Assembly (NCBI RefSeq): GCF_002077695.1
Contig: NZ_MWUE01000004.1
Location: 186,001-250,000, forward strand
Reading direction: 5' to 3'
Origin: Pantoea latae
GTDB lineage: Bacteria > Pseudomonadota > Gammaproteobacteria > Enterobacterales > Enterobacteriaceae
DNA length: 64,000 nt
Both the position numbers and the translations under genes were made by a program. The notes under the pieces are model-generated. The model worked only from the letters and a program-made list of their open reading frames with translations, did no database searches and was not told the origin of the DNA. Below are positions 57,905 through 64,000 of this stretch, piece by piece. Numbering within the stretch: position 1 is the first letter of the stretch; each line of letters starts with the position of its first letter.

Positions 57905-59176
57905 ATGACTTTTGCCCGTATGACGCTTGTGGCACGCCTGTTTCCAGCTCTCGCGCTGCTGTTTTTCGCCGCTCAGGCGAGCGCGCAGCCAGACTATCAG
58001 CTGGAAAAGGTGGTGGAGCTAAGCCGCCACGGCGTTCGCCCGCCGACGCCCGGCAACCGCAGGGAGATGGAGGCCGCCACGCAGCGCCCCTGGCCGATAT
58101 GGCGCACGCGCGACGGCGAGCTGACCGGCCACGGCTACGCGGCGGTGGTGAATAAGGGACGCTGGGAAGGCGACCATTATCGCCAGCTCGGTTTGCTGAC
58201 CGCCGGCTGCCCGCAGCCACAGACCATTTATGTGCGCGCCAGCCCGCTGCAGCGTACCCGCGCCACCGCCGAGGCGCTGGTTGACGGCGCTTTTCCCGGC
58301 TGCGGCGTCGCGATCCATCACGTGGCGGGCGATGACGATCCGCTGTTCCAGACCGAGGCTTTTGCCGCGACCCGCCCTGATCCCGCGCGGCAGCGCGCGG
58401 CGGTCGCGGCGACAGCAGGGGATCTGGCCGCGCGCCAGCGGGCGCTGCAGCCGGCCATTCAGGCGTTGAAACAGGCGGTGTGCCTCTCCGAGGCTCGCTG
58501 CGCGCTGTTCGATCAGCCCTGGCAGATCCGCCAGAGCAAAAGCGGCAAGCCCTATGTCGCCGGGCTGAGCGTCATGGCGAGCATGGCGGAGACGCTGCGC
58601 CTCGGCTGGAGCGAAAACCTGCCGCTCAGCCAGATCGCCTGGGGCAACATCACGCGCGCCTCGCAGATCGGCGCTATCCTGCCGTTGCTGACGGCGAACT
58701 ACGACCTCAGCAACGATGTGCTCTATACCGCGCAGAAGCGCGGCTCAATTTTGCTCGACGCCATGCTAAAACAGATCGCGGGAGAGGATGCCGCGCCGAA
58801 TGCGCGCTGGCTGCTGCTGGTGGCGCACGACACGAATATCGCCATGGTGCGCACCCTGATGGGCTTTAGCTGGACGCTGCCTGGCTATACGCGCGGCAAT
58901 ATTCCGCCCGGTAGCAGTCTGGTGCTGGAGCGCTGGCGCGACAACGCCAGCGGCCAGCGCTTTCTGCGCCTCTATTTTCAGGCGCAGAGTCTGGATGCGC
59001 TGCGCCGCCTGCAGCCGATCGATGCGGCGCATCCGCTGCTGCGCGAAGAGTGGCGGCAGGCTGACTGTCGCGTGACGCCGGTCGGCACCCTCTGCCCGCT
59101 AAAAAGCGCCGTGCGCGCGTTAAGCCAGCAGATCGACCAGCAGGCGGTGACGCCGGTCAGCTATGCCTCGCCCTGA
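57905..59176 (+). CDS. Periplasmic histidine acid phosphatase, PhyK-like 3-phytase
   Basis: 423-residue secreted phosphatase. A signal peptide ends near AAQASA-QPD. The catalytic motif SRHGVRPPTPGNR carries the nucleophilic His and phosphate-binding Arg, and HDTN near the C-terminus supplies the acid. Sequence blocks ELSRHGVRPPTPG, YVRASPLQRTRATAEALVDG and SNDVLYTAQKRGS are closer to Klebsiella phytase (PhyK) than to E. coli AppA or Agp. Releases phosphate from phytate or glucose 1-phosphate. Its last 16 bp overlap a convergent GNAT gene. Confidence 0.9.
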   Translation: MTFARMTLVARLFPALALLFFAAQASAQPDYQLEKVVELSRHGVRPPTPGNRREMEAATQRPWPIWRTRDGELTGHGYAAVVNKGRWEGDHYRQLGLLTAGCPQPQTIYVRASPLQRTRATAEALVDGAFPGCGVAIHHVAGDDDPLFQTEAFAATRPDPARQRAAVAATAGDLAARQRALQPAIQALKQAVCLSEARCALFDQPWQIRQSKSGKPYVAGLSVMASMAETLRLGWSENLPLSQIAWGNITRASQIGAILPLLTANYDLSNDVLYTAQKRGSILLDAMLKQIAGEDAAPNARWLLLVAHDTNIAMVRTLMGFSWTLPGYTRGNIPPGSSLVLERWRDNASGQRFLRLYFQAQSLDALRRLQPIDAAHPLLREEWRQADCRVTPVGTLCPLKSAVRALSQQIDQQAVTPVSYASP

Positions 59177-59628
59177 CCGTCCAGCCGCTTGCCCAGGCAC
59201 TGCGCCTGCGGCATCGCGGCATAGGGGCCAAACGACGCAATCGGCTGATAGCCGTGACGCGCGTAAAATGCCAGCGCGCGCCCGTTTACGCGTCGCGTTT
59301 CCAGCCACAGCTGCTGGTAGCCTGCCTGCCGCGCCTGCTGCTCGAGGAAGGTCAGCAGCGCCGCGCCGACACCGTGGCTCCCCGGCAAGGCGAACATGCG
59401 TTTAAGTTCGGCCACGCCAGGCTGTAACGGACGGAACGCGCCGCACCCGACCGGCTGCCGCTGCGCATTGCGGGCCACGGCGAACAGGCGTCCCGGCATC
59501 TCCATCTCCGCCGCATCAAAGCGGGCGCGGCCGCTGCTGCCGGTCAGCCGTGCCAGCGTGTCGGAAAGCTGATCCAGCAGCCAGCGCGCGTCAGGATGAT
59601 CCGCGCTTTCACGCGCCACCTGAATCAT
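59161..59628 (-). CDS. GNAT family N-acetyltransferase
   Basis: 155-residue acyl-CoA transferase of the GNAT fold. The acetyl-CoA binding region spans LKRMFALPGSHGVGAALL (Q/RxxGxG/A-type loop as GSHGVGA). The C-terminal RALAFYARHGYQPIASF is typical. Acceptor unknown. Its start overlaps the stop of the upstream GNAT by 4 bp, giving an XRE-cupin, GNAT, GNAT operon. Convergent with the phytase gene. Confidence 0.8.
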   Translation of the reverse strand: MIQVARESADHPDARWLLDQLSDTLARLTGSSGRARFDAAEMEMPGRLFAVARNAQRQPVGCGAFRPLQPGVAELKRMFALPGSHGVGAALLTFLEQQARQAGYQQLWLETRRVNGRALAFYARHGYQPIASFGPYAAMPQAQCLGKRLDGQGEA

Positions 59629-60152
59629 GGCCGGCGCTCCAGCCGCTTAAACATCACCGTCGTCGCCTCCCGTTCGCCGGTAATCGACTCGGCGTAGCCG
59701 GGGATCGCGCCAGCGATCTGCCAGCCAAGCGACAGATAAAGATCGGTGGCGACGTCGCCGCTGCGGGTATCGAGCACCAGCAACGTTTTGTCCAGCGCCT
59801 GCGCCCGCTGCTCGGCCAGCCGCATCAGCTGGCGCGCAATGCCCTGTCGGCGCGCGCGCGGATGCACCAGCAGCTTGCTCACCTCCGCGCGATGGCGGCC
59901 ATTCGGCATACTGCCGACGCCGAGCATGACGCAGCCCACTACAACGTTGTGCTGAAAGGCGATGAGCAGCTCGCTCTCGCCGCTGACGAGGTTCGCCGCC
60001 CGACTGCGCCAGAACTGCTCTATCACGGCGAGATCCTGCGGGTCGGTAAAGCCGATGCTGGCGCCGTCCGCGACGCACGCCTGCAGCAGATCGCTCAGCT
60101 GGGTCAGCCGCTGGCGCGCCTGCGCGACATCCATCCAGGCAAAATTTGTCAT
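59625..60152 (-). CDS. GNAT family N-acetyltransferase
   Basis: 175-residue GNAT enzyme. VSKLLVHPRARRQGIARQLM is a clean acetyl-CoA pyrophosphate loop (RRQGIA), and LLVLDTRSGDVATDLYLSLG follows it. The profile resembles aminoglycoside/tabtoxin-type acetyltransferases in length and layout, but the acceptor cannot be inferred. ATG overlaps the XRE-cupin stop (ATGA), so it is translationally coupled to a regulator. Confidence 0.83.
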   Translation of the reverse strand: MTNFAWMDVAQARQRLTQLSDLLQACVADGASIGFTDPQDLAVIEQFWRSRAANLVSGESELLIAFQHNVVVGCVMLGVGSMPNGRHRAEVSKLLVHPRARRQGIARQLMRLAEQRAQALDKTLLVLDTRSGDVATDLYLSLGWQIAGAIPGYAESITGEREATTVMFKRLERRP

Positions 60153-60712
60153 GGCTTGCACACCACCAGCAGATAGCGCGCGCCGTCGGTGAGGTGCGCC
60201 TCAAACGCGGAGCGGCCTGTGAGATGAAAACGCAGGCAGTCGCCGGTTTGCAGCGTCCAGCTCTGCCCGTCCATGGTGATGGTCAGGCCGCCTTGCTGCA
60301 GCCAGATATGCTGCTCCAGCCCCTGCACGGGCGGCGCGTCGTAGTCGATGCGCGCACCGGGACGCAGCTGGCCTTCGACCAGCTCCGCGCGAAAATGAGC
60401 GGCGGGCGGCGAAACGTTGCGCCGCACGAATCCGCTGCTCTCGTCGCGCCATACTGGCTGCTGCTCGGGCGTCAAAAGCAGATCGACGCCCTCTTCCACT
60501 TCACTTAGCAGCCGTGACATGGTAAGACCGTAGGCGACGCATAAACGATTTAATAACGCAGCCGTAGGGCTGGTTTCGCCGCGCTCAATACGCGACAATG
60601 ACGCCCGGCTGATGCCGGTTGCCGTGGCAAGCTCATCAAGCGACCAGCCGCGCTGGAGGCGCAGTTCCGCCAGGCGAGCCGCCAGGCGTTGTTCAGTTTC
60701 TGCAATCAGCAT
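60149..60712 (-). CDS. XRE-type regulator with C-terminal cupin domain
   Basis: 187 residues. An XRE helix-turn-helix occupies about residues 10-66 (RGWSLDELATATGISRASLSRIE); a cupin sensor domain follows (about 108-185, with GLEQHIWLQQGGLTITMDG). This is the PuuR/SutR-like layout that senses a small metabolite. It heads an operon with two acetyltransferases and probably regulates them and itself through the twin palindromes upstream. Effector unknown. Confidence 0.87.
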   Translation of the reverse strand: MLIAETEQRLAARLAELRLQRGWSLDELATATGISRASLSRIERGETSPTAALLNRLCVAYGLTMSRLLSEVEEGVDLLLTPEQQPVWRDESSGFVRRNVSPPAAHFRAELVEGQLRPGARIDYDAPPVQGLEQHIWLQQGGLTITMDGQSWTLQTGDCLRFHLTGRSAFEAHLTDGARYLLVVCKP

Positions 60713-60720
60713 CCGCTTTA

Positions 60721-60765
60721 TCTCACATATGGGAAAATTATCTCACAGATGAGATTAAGCGTGAA
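60721..60765 (-). promoter_or_regulatory. Promoter and twin operators of the XRE-cupin operon
   Basis: TCTCACATATGGGA (60721-60734) and TCTCACAGATGAGA (60741-60754) share the pattern TCTCA-N4-TGAGA, the first with one mismatch, centres 20 bp apart. They overlap a promoter read on the minus strand: TTCACG (60760-60765), 17 bp, GATAAT (60737-60742). The arrangement suggests cooperative autorepression by the XRE-cupin protein. Confidence 0.65.
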
Positions 60766-60778
60766 ATACGCGCCAGGG

Positions 60779-60815
60779 TCAACTTGTACACTTAAAAAAC
60801 ATTTGTACAAGTTGA
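60779..60815. promoter_or_regulatory. MlrA-type inverted repeat upstream of mlrA
   Basis: TCAACTTGTACA (60779-60790) and TGTACAAGTTGA (60804-60815) are perfect 12-bp arms with a 13-bp spacer, about 48 bp before the mlrA start. From memory, MlrA binds TTGTACA-N12-TGTACAA at csgD in E. coli; this is nearly the same. It suggests that mlrA autoregulates here. The repeat is seen; binding is inferred. Confidence 0.65.
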
Positions 60816-60863
60816 TCCTGTTGGTTAATGTTATGGGATTGCTGCAGGAAGTTTGGGGAAGTT

Positions 60864-61604
60864 ATGGCCTTTTACAGTATCGGCGACGTTGCCGAACGCT
60901 GTGGAATAAATCCAGTCACGCTGCGCGCGTGGCAACGTCGTTATGGCTTATTGAAGCCGCAACGCTCTGAGGGTGGACATCGTCAGTTTGATGACGAGGA
61001 TGTTCAGCGCATTGAAGAAATTAAACGCTGGATCGAGAGCGGCGTGCCGGTGGGCAAAGTCAAGGCGCTGCTTGAAGGCGAAAACGTTAACGTTCATGAC
61101 GGTTGGGTCAATCTTCAGGAAGAGCTGATGAGCGTGCTGCGCCACGTCAGACCGGCCAAGCTGCGGGCGAAAATCGCCACGCTGGGACGCGAAAATCCGG
61201 TGGATGCCCTGATCGATCACGTCATTATGCCGGTACGGCAAAAGCTCGGGCTGGATCAAAACACTGCGCGCGTGATGAGCAGCCTGCTGGACGGCGCGCT
61301 TATCGACTACGTCGCCTTCTGTCTCGCCGCCAGCCGCAAAAAAGCGGGTAAAGATGCGCTGATCCTCGGCTGGGCGGTGGAAGATCGCACCCGCATCTGG
61401 CTGGAAGCCTGGCGTCTCTCGCAGGAGGGATGGCGGCTTGACGTGCTGGCGGAGCCGCTGGATCTGCCGCGGCCGGAACTCTTTCCCGGCCAGACGATTT
61501 TTGTCTGGACCGGCAAAAAGCTGACCCGTCGCCAGCAGGAGCAGCTGACGCACTGGCAGGAACAGGGTTTTACCATTCGCGCGCACGAAACGCGCTTTCA
61601 GTAA
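60864..61604 (+). CDS. mlrA: MerR family regulator MlrA
   Basis: 246-residue MerR-type activator of csgD, and so of curli and biofilm matrix. The N-terminal helix-turn-helix [21 protein letters not shown] continues [20 protein letters not shown]; the C-terminal part ([34 protein letters not shown]) matches MlrA and carries no metal-binding Cys pattern. The start is ATG 60864 with GGGGAA upstream. In E. coli it precedes yohO and yehW, as here. Confidence 0.94.
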   Translation: MAFYSIGDVAERCGINPVTLRAWQRRYGLLKPQRSEGGHRQFDDEDVQRIEEIKRWIESGVPVGKVKALLEGENVNVHDGWVNLQEELMSVLRHVRPAKLRAKIATLGRENPVDALIDHVIMPVRQKLGLDQNTARVMSSLLDGALIDYVAFCLAASRKKAGKDALILGWAVEDRTRIWLEAWRLSQEGWRLDVLAEPLDLPRPELFPGQTIFVWTGKKLTRRQQEQLTHWQEQGFTIRAHETRFQ

Positions 61605-61681
61605 AACGCACGCAGGGCCCTTTTCGCCTCGCCCTGCCCGCGTTATCATCCCCGCCTTTCTGGCACTAATCAGGTTTCCGC

Positions 61682-61789
61682 ATGAACTGGCAAAAAATCT
61701 TCTTCGCAACGCTGTTTTTCATTATGGCCGTCGGCGGCACCGGCGGGCTGATGCTGGTCGGCTACACCCTTATTCTCCACTCACGCTAA
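61682..61789 (+). CDS. yohO: Small membrane protein YohO
   Basis: 35-residue ORF: basic N-terminus MNWQK, then one hydrophobic span containing [20 protein letters not shown]. It resembles E. coli YohO (VALxGG...GGVMLAGYTFIL pattern, from memory) and has the same neighbours, mlrA and yehW. Function unknown. Its last 20 bp overlap yehW on the other strand. Confidence 0.82.
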   Translation: MNWQKIFFATLFFIMAVGGTGGLMLVGYTLILHSR

Positions 61790-62501
61790 GCCAGCGCTGC
61801 AGGCGCTCAAACAGGCGATCGCTGACAATCGCCAGCAGCGCCACCAGCAGCGCCCCCTGAATTACATAGGCGGTATTAAAGCCGCTCAGGCCGATGATCA
61901 CCGGCGAGCCGAGACTCTCCGCGCCCACGGTCGAGGCGATCGCCGCCGTGCCGATATTCACAATCACCGACGTCCGTACCCCTGCCAGAATCACCGGCGC
62001 CGCCAGCGCCAGCTCGACCTGCCATAAACGCTGCCAGGGGCTCATGCCGACGCCGTCGGCAATCTCCCGGCTGCTGGCGGGCACGCTGTCCAGCCCGGCC
62101 AGCGTGCCCTGTAAAATCGGCAGCAGCCCGTAGAGAAACAGTGCCGCAACCGCAGGCCAGGCGCCGAACCCCATCACCGGCACGGCGATCGCCAGCACCG
62201 CAACCGGCGGAACGGTCTGGCCGGCCGCCACGATGGTCTCCACCAGCGGTCGAAAGCGCCGTCCTGCGCGCCGCGTGACCAGCACACCGCTGCCAACGCC
62301 CGCCAGCAGCGCCAGCGTGCTGGCGGTCACCACCAGAAAGAGATGCGCCAGCGCCAGCTGCACAAAGCTCTCCTGCTGATAGAGCGGCCGCGCCTGCTCC
62401 GGGAACCACCAGGCGAACAGCGGACCGCTGTAGGGCAAACCGACCAGCAGCGCGATAAACAGGATAATCAGCCACAGCAGCGGATCCTTCAGCCAGCGCA
62501 T
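61770..62501 (-). CDS. yehW: Osmoprotectant ABC transporter permease YehW
   Basis: 243-residue inner-membrane permease of the OpuC/ProW type in the YehZYXW (OsmF) importer. About six spans; the EAA-type loop is [41 protein letters not shown] is a family block. The standard length is kept. Its start abuts the yehX stop by one base. In E. coli the system has low affinity for glycine betaine. Confidence 0.94.
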   Translation of the reverse strand: MRWLKDPLLWLIILFIALLVGLPYSGPLFAWWFPEQARPLYQQESFVQLALAHLFLVVTASTLALLAGVGSGVLVTRRAGRRFRPLVETIVAAGQTVPPVAVLAIAVPVMGFGAWPAVAALFLYGLLPILQGTLAGLDSVPASSREIADGVGMSPWQRLWQVELALAAPVILAGVRTSVIVNIGTAAIASTVGAESLGSPVIIGLSGFNTAYVIQGALLVALLAIVSDRLFERLQRWLSVSGE

Positions 62502-63436
62502 TATTGTCCCTCGCGCAGCGTCAGCAGATCGCTGAAGTAGAGCACGCCGAGCGGCTGCTGACGCTCATCCACCACCGGCAGTTTGTCGGTGCGCTGCGCG
62601 ATAAACTGCGACAGCGCCTCGCGCAGCGACTGGGCGGCCGCCAGCGGCTCGCCTTCCAGCCATTCGCCGCGCCGCGCCGCATTGCCTACCTGCCCCAGCG
62701 ACAGCAGGCGCACGCCCAGCTCGCTTCTGCCAAAAAAGTCGCGCACAAAATCGTTTTTCGGCTGGGTCAGCAGCGCAGCGGGCTTGCCCTGCTGCACGAT
62801 TTCGCCGTCGTCCATCAGCACGATGTTGTCCGCCAGCGTCAGCGCCTCGTCGATATCGTGCGTTACCAGCACAATGGTGCGGCCCGACAGACGGTGAATA
62901 CGCAGCATCTCCTGCTGTAGCGCGCCGCGCGTCACCGGATCGAGCGCGCCGAAAGGCTCATCCATCAGCAGCACCTCTGGATCGGCCGCCAGCGCGCGCG
63001 CCACGCCGACGCGCTGCTGCTGCCCGCCGGAGAGCTGATGCGGCAGGCGACGCGCCAGCTGGGCGTCCAGTCCCAGCAGCGCCAGCAGCTCCTCTACCCG
63101 CGCGCGAATGCGGGCTTTTGGCCAGCCGAGCAGCGCCGGCACGGTGGCGATATTTTTTTCCACCGTCCAGTGGGGAAACAGGCCGATCGACTGAATGGCA
63201 TAGCCCATGCGGCGACGCAGGTCGCGCGCCTCGAGCCGGCGAATCGACTCGCCGGCGAACAGGATCTCGCCTTCGTCAAACTCCACCAGCCGGTTGATCA
63301 TCTTCAGCGTGGTCGATTTGCCGGAGCCGGAGGTGCCGAGCAGCACGCTGAACTCGCCCTCGCCAATCTGCAGCGTCAGATCTTTCACCGCCGCCTTGCC
63401 GGCGAAATGTTTACTCACGCCGTTAAAGTGAATCAT
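62501..63436 (-). CDS. yehX: Osmoprotectant ABC transporter ATPase YehX
   Basis: 311-residue ATPase of the YehZYXW importer. Walker A GTSGSGKS at 34-41, [15 protein letters not shown] and [12 protein letters not shown] follow. The C-terminal ~70 residues form a CBS-type module ending [20 protein letters not shown], as in betaine transporter ATPases that sense ionic strength. It overlaps yehY by 14 bp and yehW by 1 bp. Confidence 0.95.
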   Translation of the reverse strand: MIHFNGVSKHFAGKAAVKDLTLQIGEGEFSVLLGTSGSGKSTTLKMINRLVEFDEGEILFAGESIRRLEARDLRRRMGYAIQSIGLFPHWTVEKNIATVPALLGWPKARIRARVEELLALLGLDAQLARRLPHQLSGGQQQRVGVARALAADPEVLLMDEPFGALDPVTRGALQQEMLRIHRLSGRTIVLVTHDIDEALTLADNIVLMDDGEIVQQGKPAALLTQPKNDFVRDFFGRSELGVRLLSLGQVGNAARRGEWLEGEPLAAAQSLREALSQFIAQRTDKLPVVDERQQPLGVLYFSDLLTLREGQ

Positions 63437-64000
63437 GGGTTCTCTCCAGCAGGGAAATCAGCAGGCGGAACAGCGCGTCGATGATAACCGCCAGTGCGAT
63501 CACCGGGATCACGCCGAGCAGCACCAGATCGAGCGCGCTGCTGAGCAGCCCCTGAAAAATAATGGCGCCGAAGCCGCCCGCGCCGATTAGCGCGGCGACC
63601 ACCGCCATGCCCAGCGTCTGCACCACCACCACGCGCAGGCCGGCGAGCCACACCGGCAGCGCCAGCGGCACGTCGACGGCGAAAAAGCGCTGCAGCGGGC
63701 TCATGCCCATGCCGCGCGCGCTTTCACGCACGTCGCGCGGCACCTGCTGCAACCCGGCCACCACGCTGCGCACCAGCGGCAGCAGCGCGTAGAGCGTCAG
63801 CGCGATCAGCGCCGGCGCCATGCCGATGCCGCTGATGCCCCATGCGCCGAGCCAGGGAAAGGTTTTCGCCAGTCCGGCAAGAGGTGCGATCAGCAGGCCG
63901 AACAGCGCCACCGACGGCACGGTCTGGATAACGTTCAGCACGCTGAAGACGCCGCTCTGCCACGCCGGACGCCGGTGTAGCAGCACGCCGAGCGGCAGCC
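63423..64000 (-). CDS. yehY: Osmoprotectant ABC transporter permease YehY (5' part beyond window)
   Basis: C-terminal ~191 residues of the second permease of YehZYXW; the frame stays open to the right edge and its start is outside. [38 protein letters not shown] and the EAA loop [19 protein letters not shown] match YehY. It is longer than YehW in relatives because of extra N-terminal spans. The binding protein gene (osmF/yehZ) would lie further right. Confidence 0.93.
   Translation of the reverse strand, partial: LPLGVLLHRRPAWQSGVFSVLNVIQTVPSVALFGLLIAPLAGLAKTFPWLGAWGISGIGMAPALIALTLYALLPLVRSVVAGLQQVPRDVRESARGMGMSPLQRFFAVDVPLALPVWLAGLRVVVVQTLGMAVVAALIGAGGFGAIIFQGLLSSALDLVLLGVIPVIALAVIIDALFRLLISLLERTHDSL

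Overview
The window is a GC-rich chromosomal segment of an enterobacterium. Gene content and order follow the E. coli 17-19 min region (potHGF-ybjN-rimK-nfsA-ybjC / grxA / ybjM / ybjL-rybB; dacC; iaaA-gsiABCD; moeAB; ybiT; ybiR-mntR; ompX; rhtA; dps; glnHPQ; ybiO; rlmF; ybiB-dinG), but the accessory genes differ. That pattern suits Erwiniaceae (Pantoea/Erwinia/Mixta type) better than E. coli itself; the genus is an inference. I found no rRNA, tRNA, CRISPR array, prophage or IS transposase.

Layout. 1-6.7 kb: 3' part of the putrescine transporter operon potFGH(I) and the ybjC-nfsA-rimK-ybjN operon, divergent from grxA. 6.9-9.6 kb: ybjL, the sigmaE-type sRNA gene rybB and the undecaprenyl-diphosphatase ybjG. 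9.6-14.4 kb: dacC, a HAD-IB phosphatase, yliI, a DUF3313 lipoprotein and a beta-carbonic anhydrase. 14.7-21.5 kb: glutathione importer operon iaaA-gsiABCD with a DUF4385 gene translationally coupled at its end. 21.7-23.7 kb: moeAB, followed by a 101-bp inverted-repeat element. 23.9-32.5 kb: ybiT, then an accessory block (H-NS paralogue, sugar-porter MFS, EmrAB-type tripartite efflux operon). 32.6-34.7 kb: ybiR and mntR, divergent from a short manganese-regulated operon. 34.8-43.3 kb: ompX, rhtA, dps, glnHPQ, ybiO, rlmF. 43.5-52.3 kb: a flavin-reductase-like gene and a complete five-step hut cluster (hutIG, hutFD, hutC, hutHU). 52.4-57.7 kb: a HigBA-type toxin-antitoxin pair, an M20 amidohydrolase and the SOS-linked dinG-ybiB. 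57.9-64 kb: a PhyK-like phytase, two GNAT enzymes behind an XRE-cupin regulator, then mlrA-yohO and yehW-yehX-yehY, which in E. coli sit at a different locus (about 47 min).

How genes work together. The hut genes turn histidine into glutamate, formate and two ammonia (HutH, HutU, HutI, HutF, HutG), with HutC-type operators in both divergent intergenic regions. The glnHPQ promoter region carries dense NtrC-type half-sites. mntR faces a promoter whose -35 and -10 elements are each overlapped by an MntR-type palindrome; that promoter reads into a 25-residue hydrophobic ORF and then a 64-residue MntS-like protein with a Cys-rich N-terminus. This is the most novel-looking unit here. mlrA and the XRE-cupin gene each carry palindromes that look autoregulatory.
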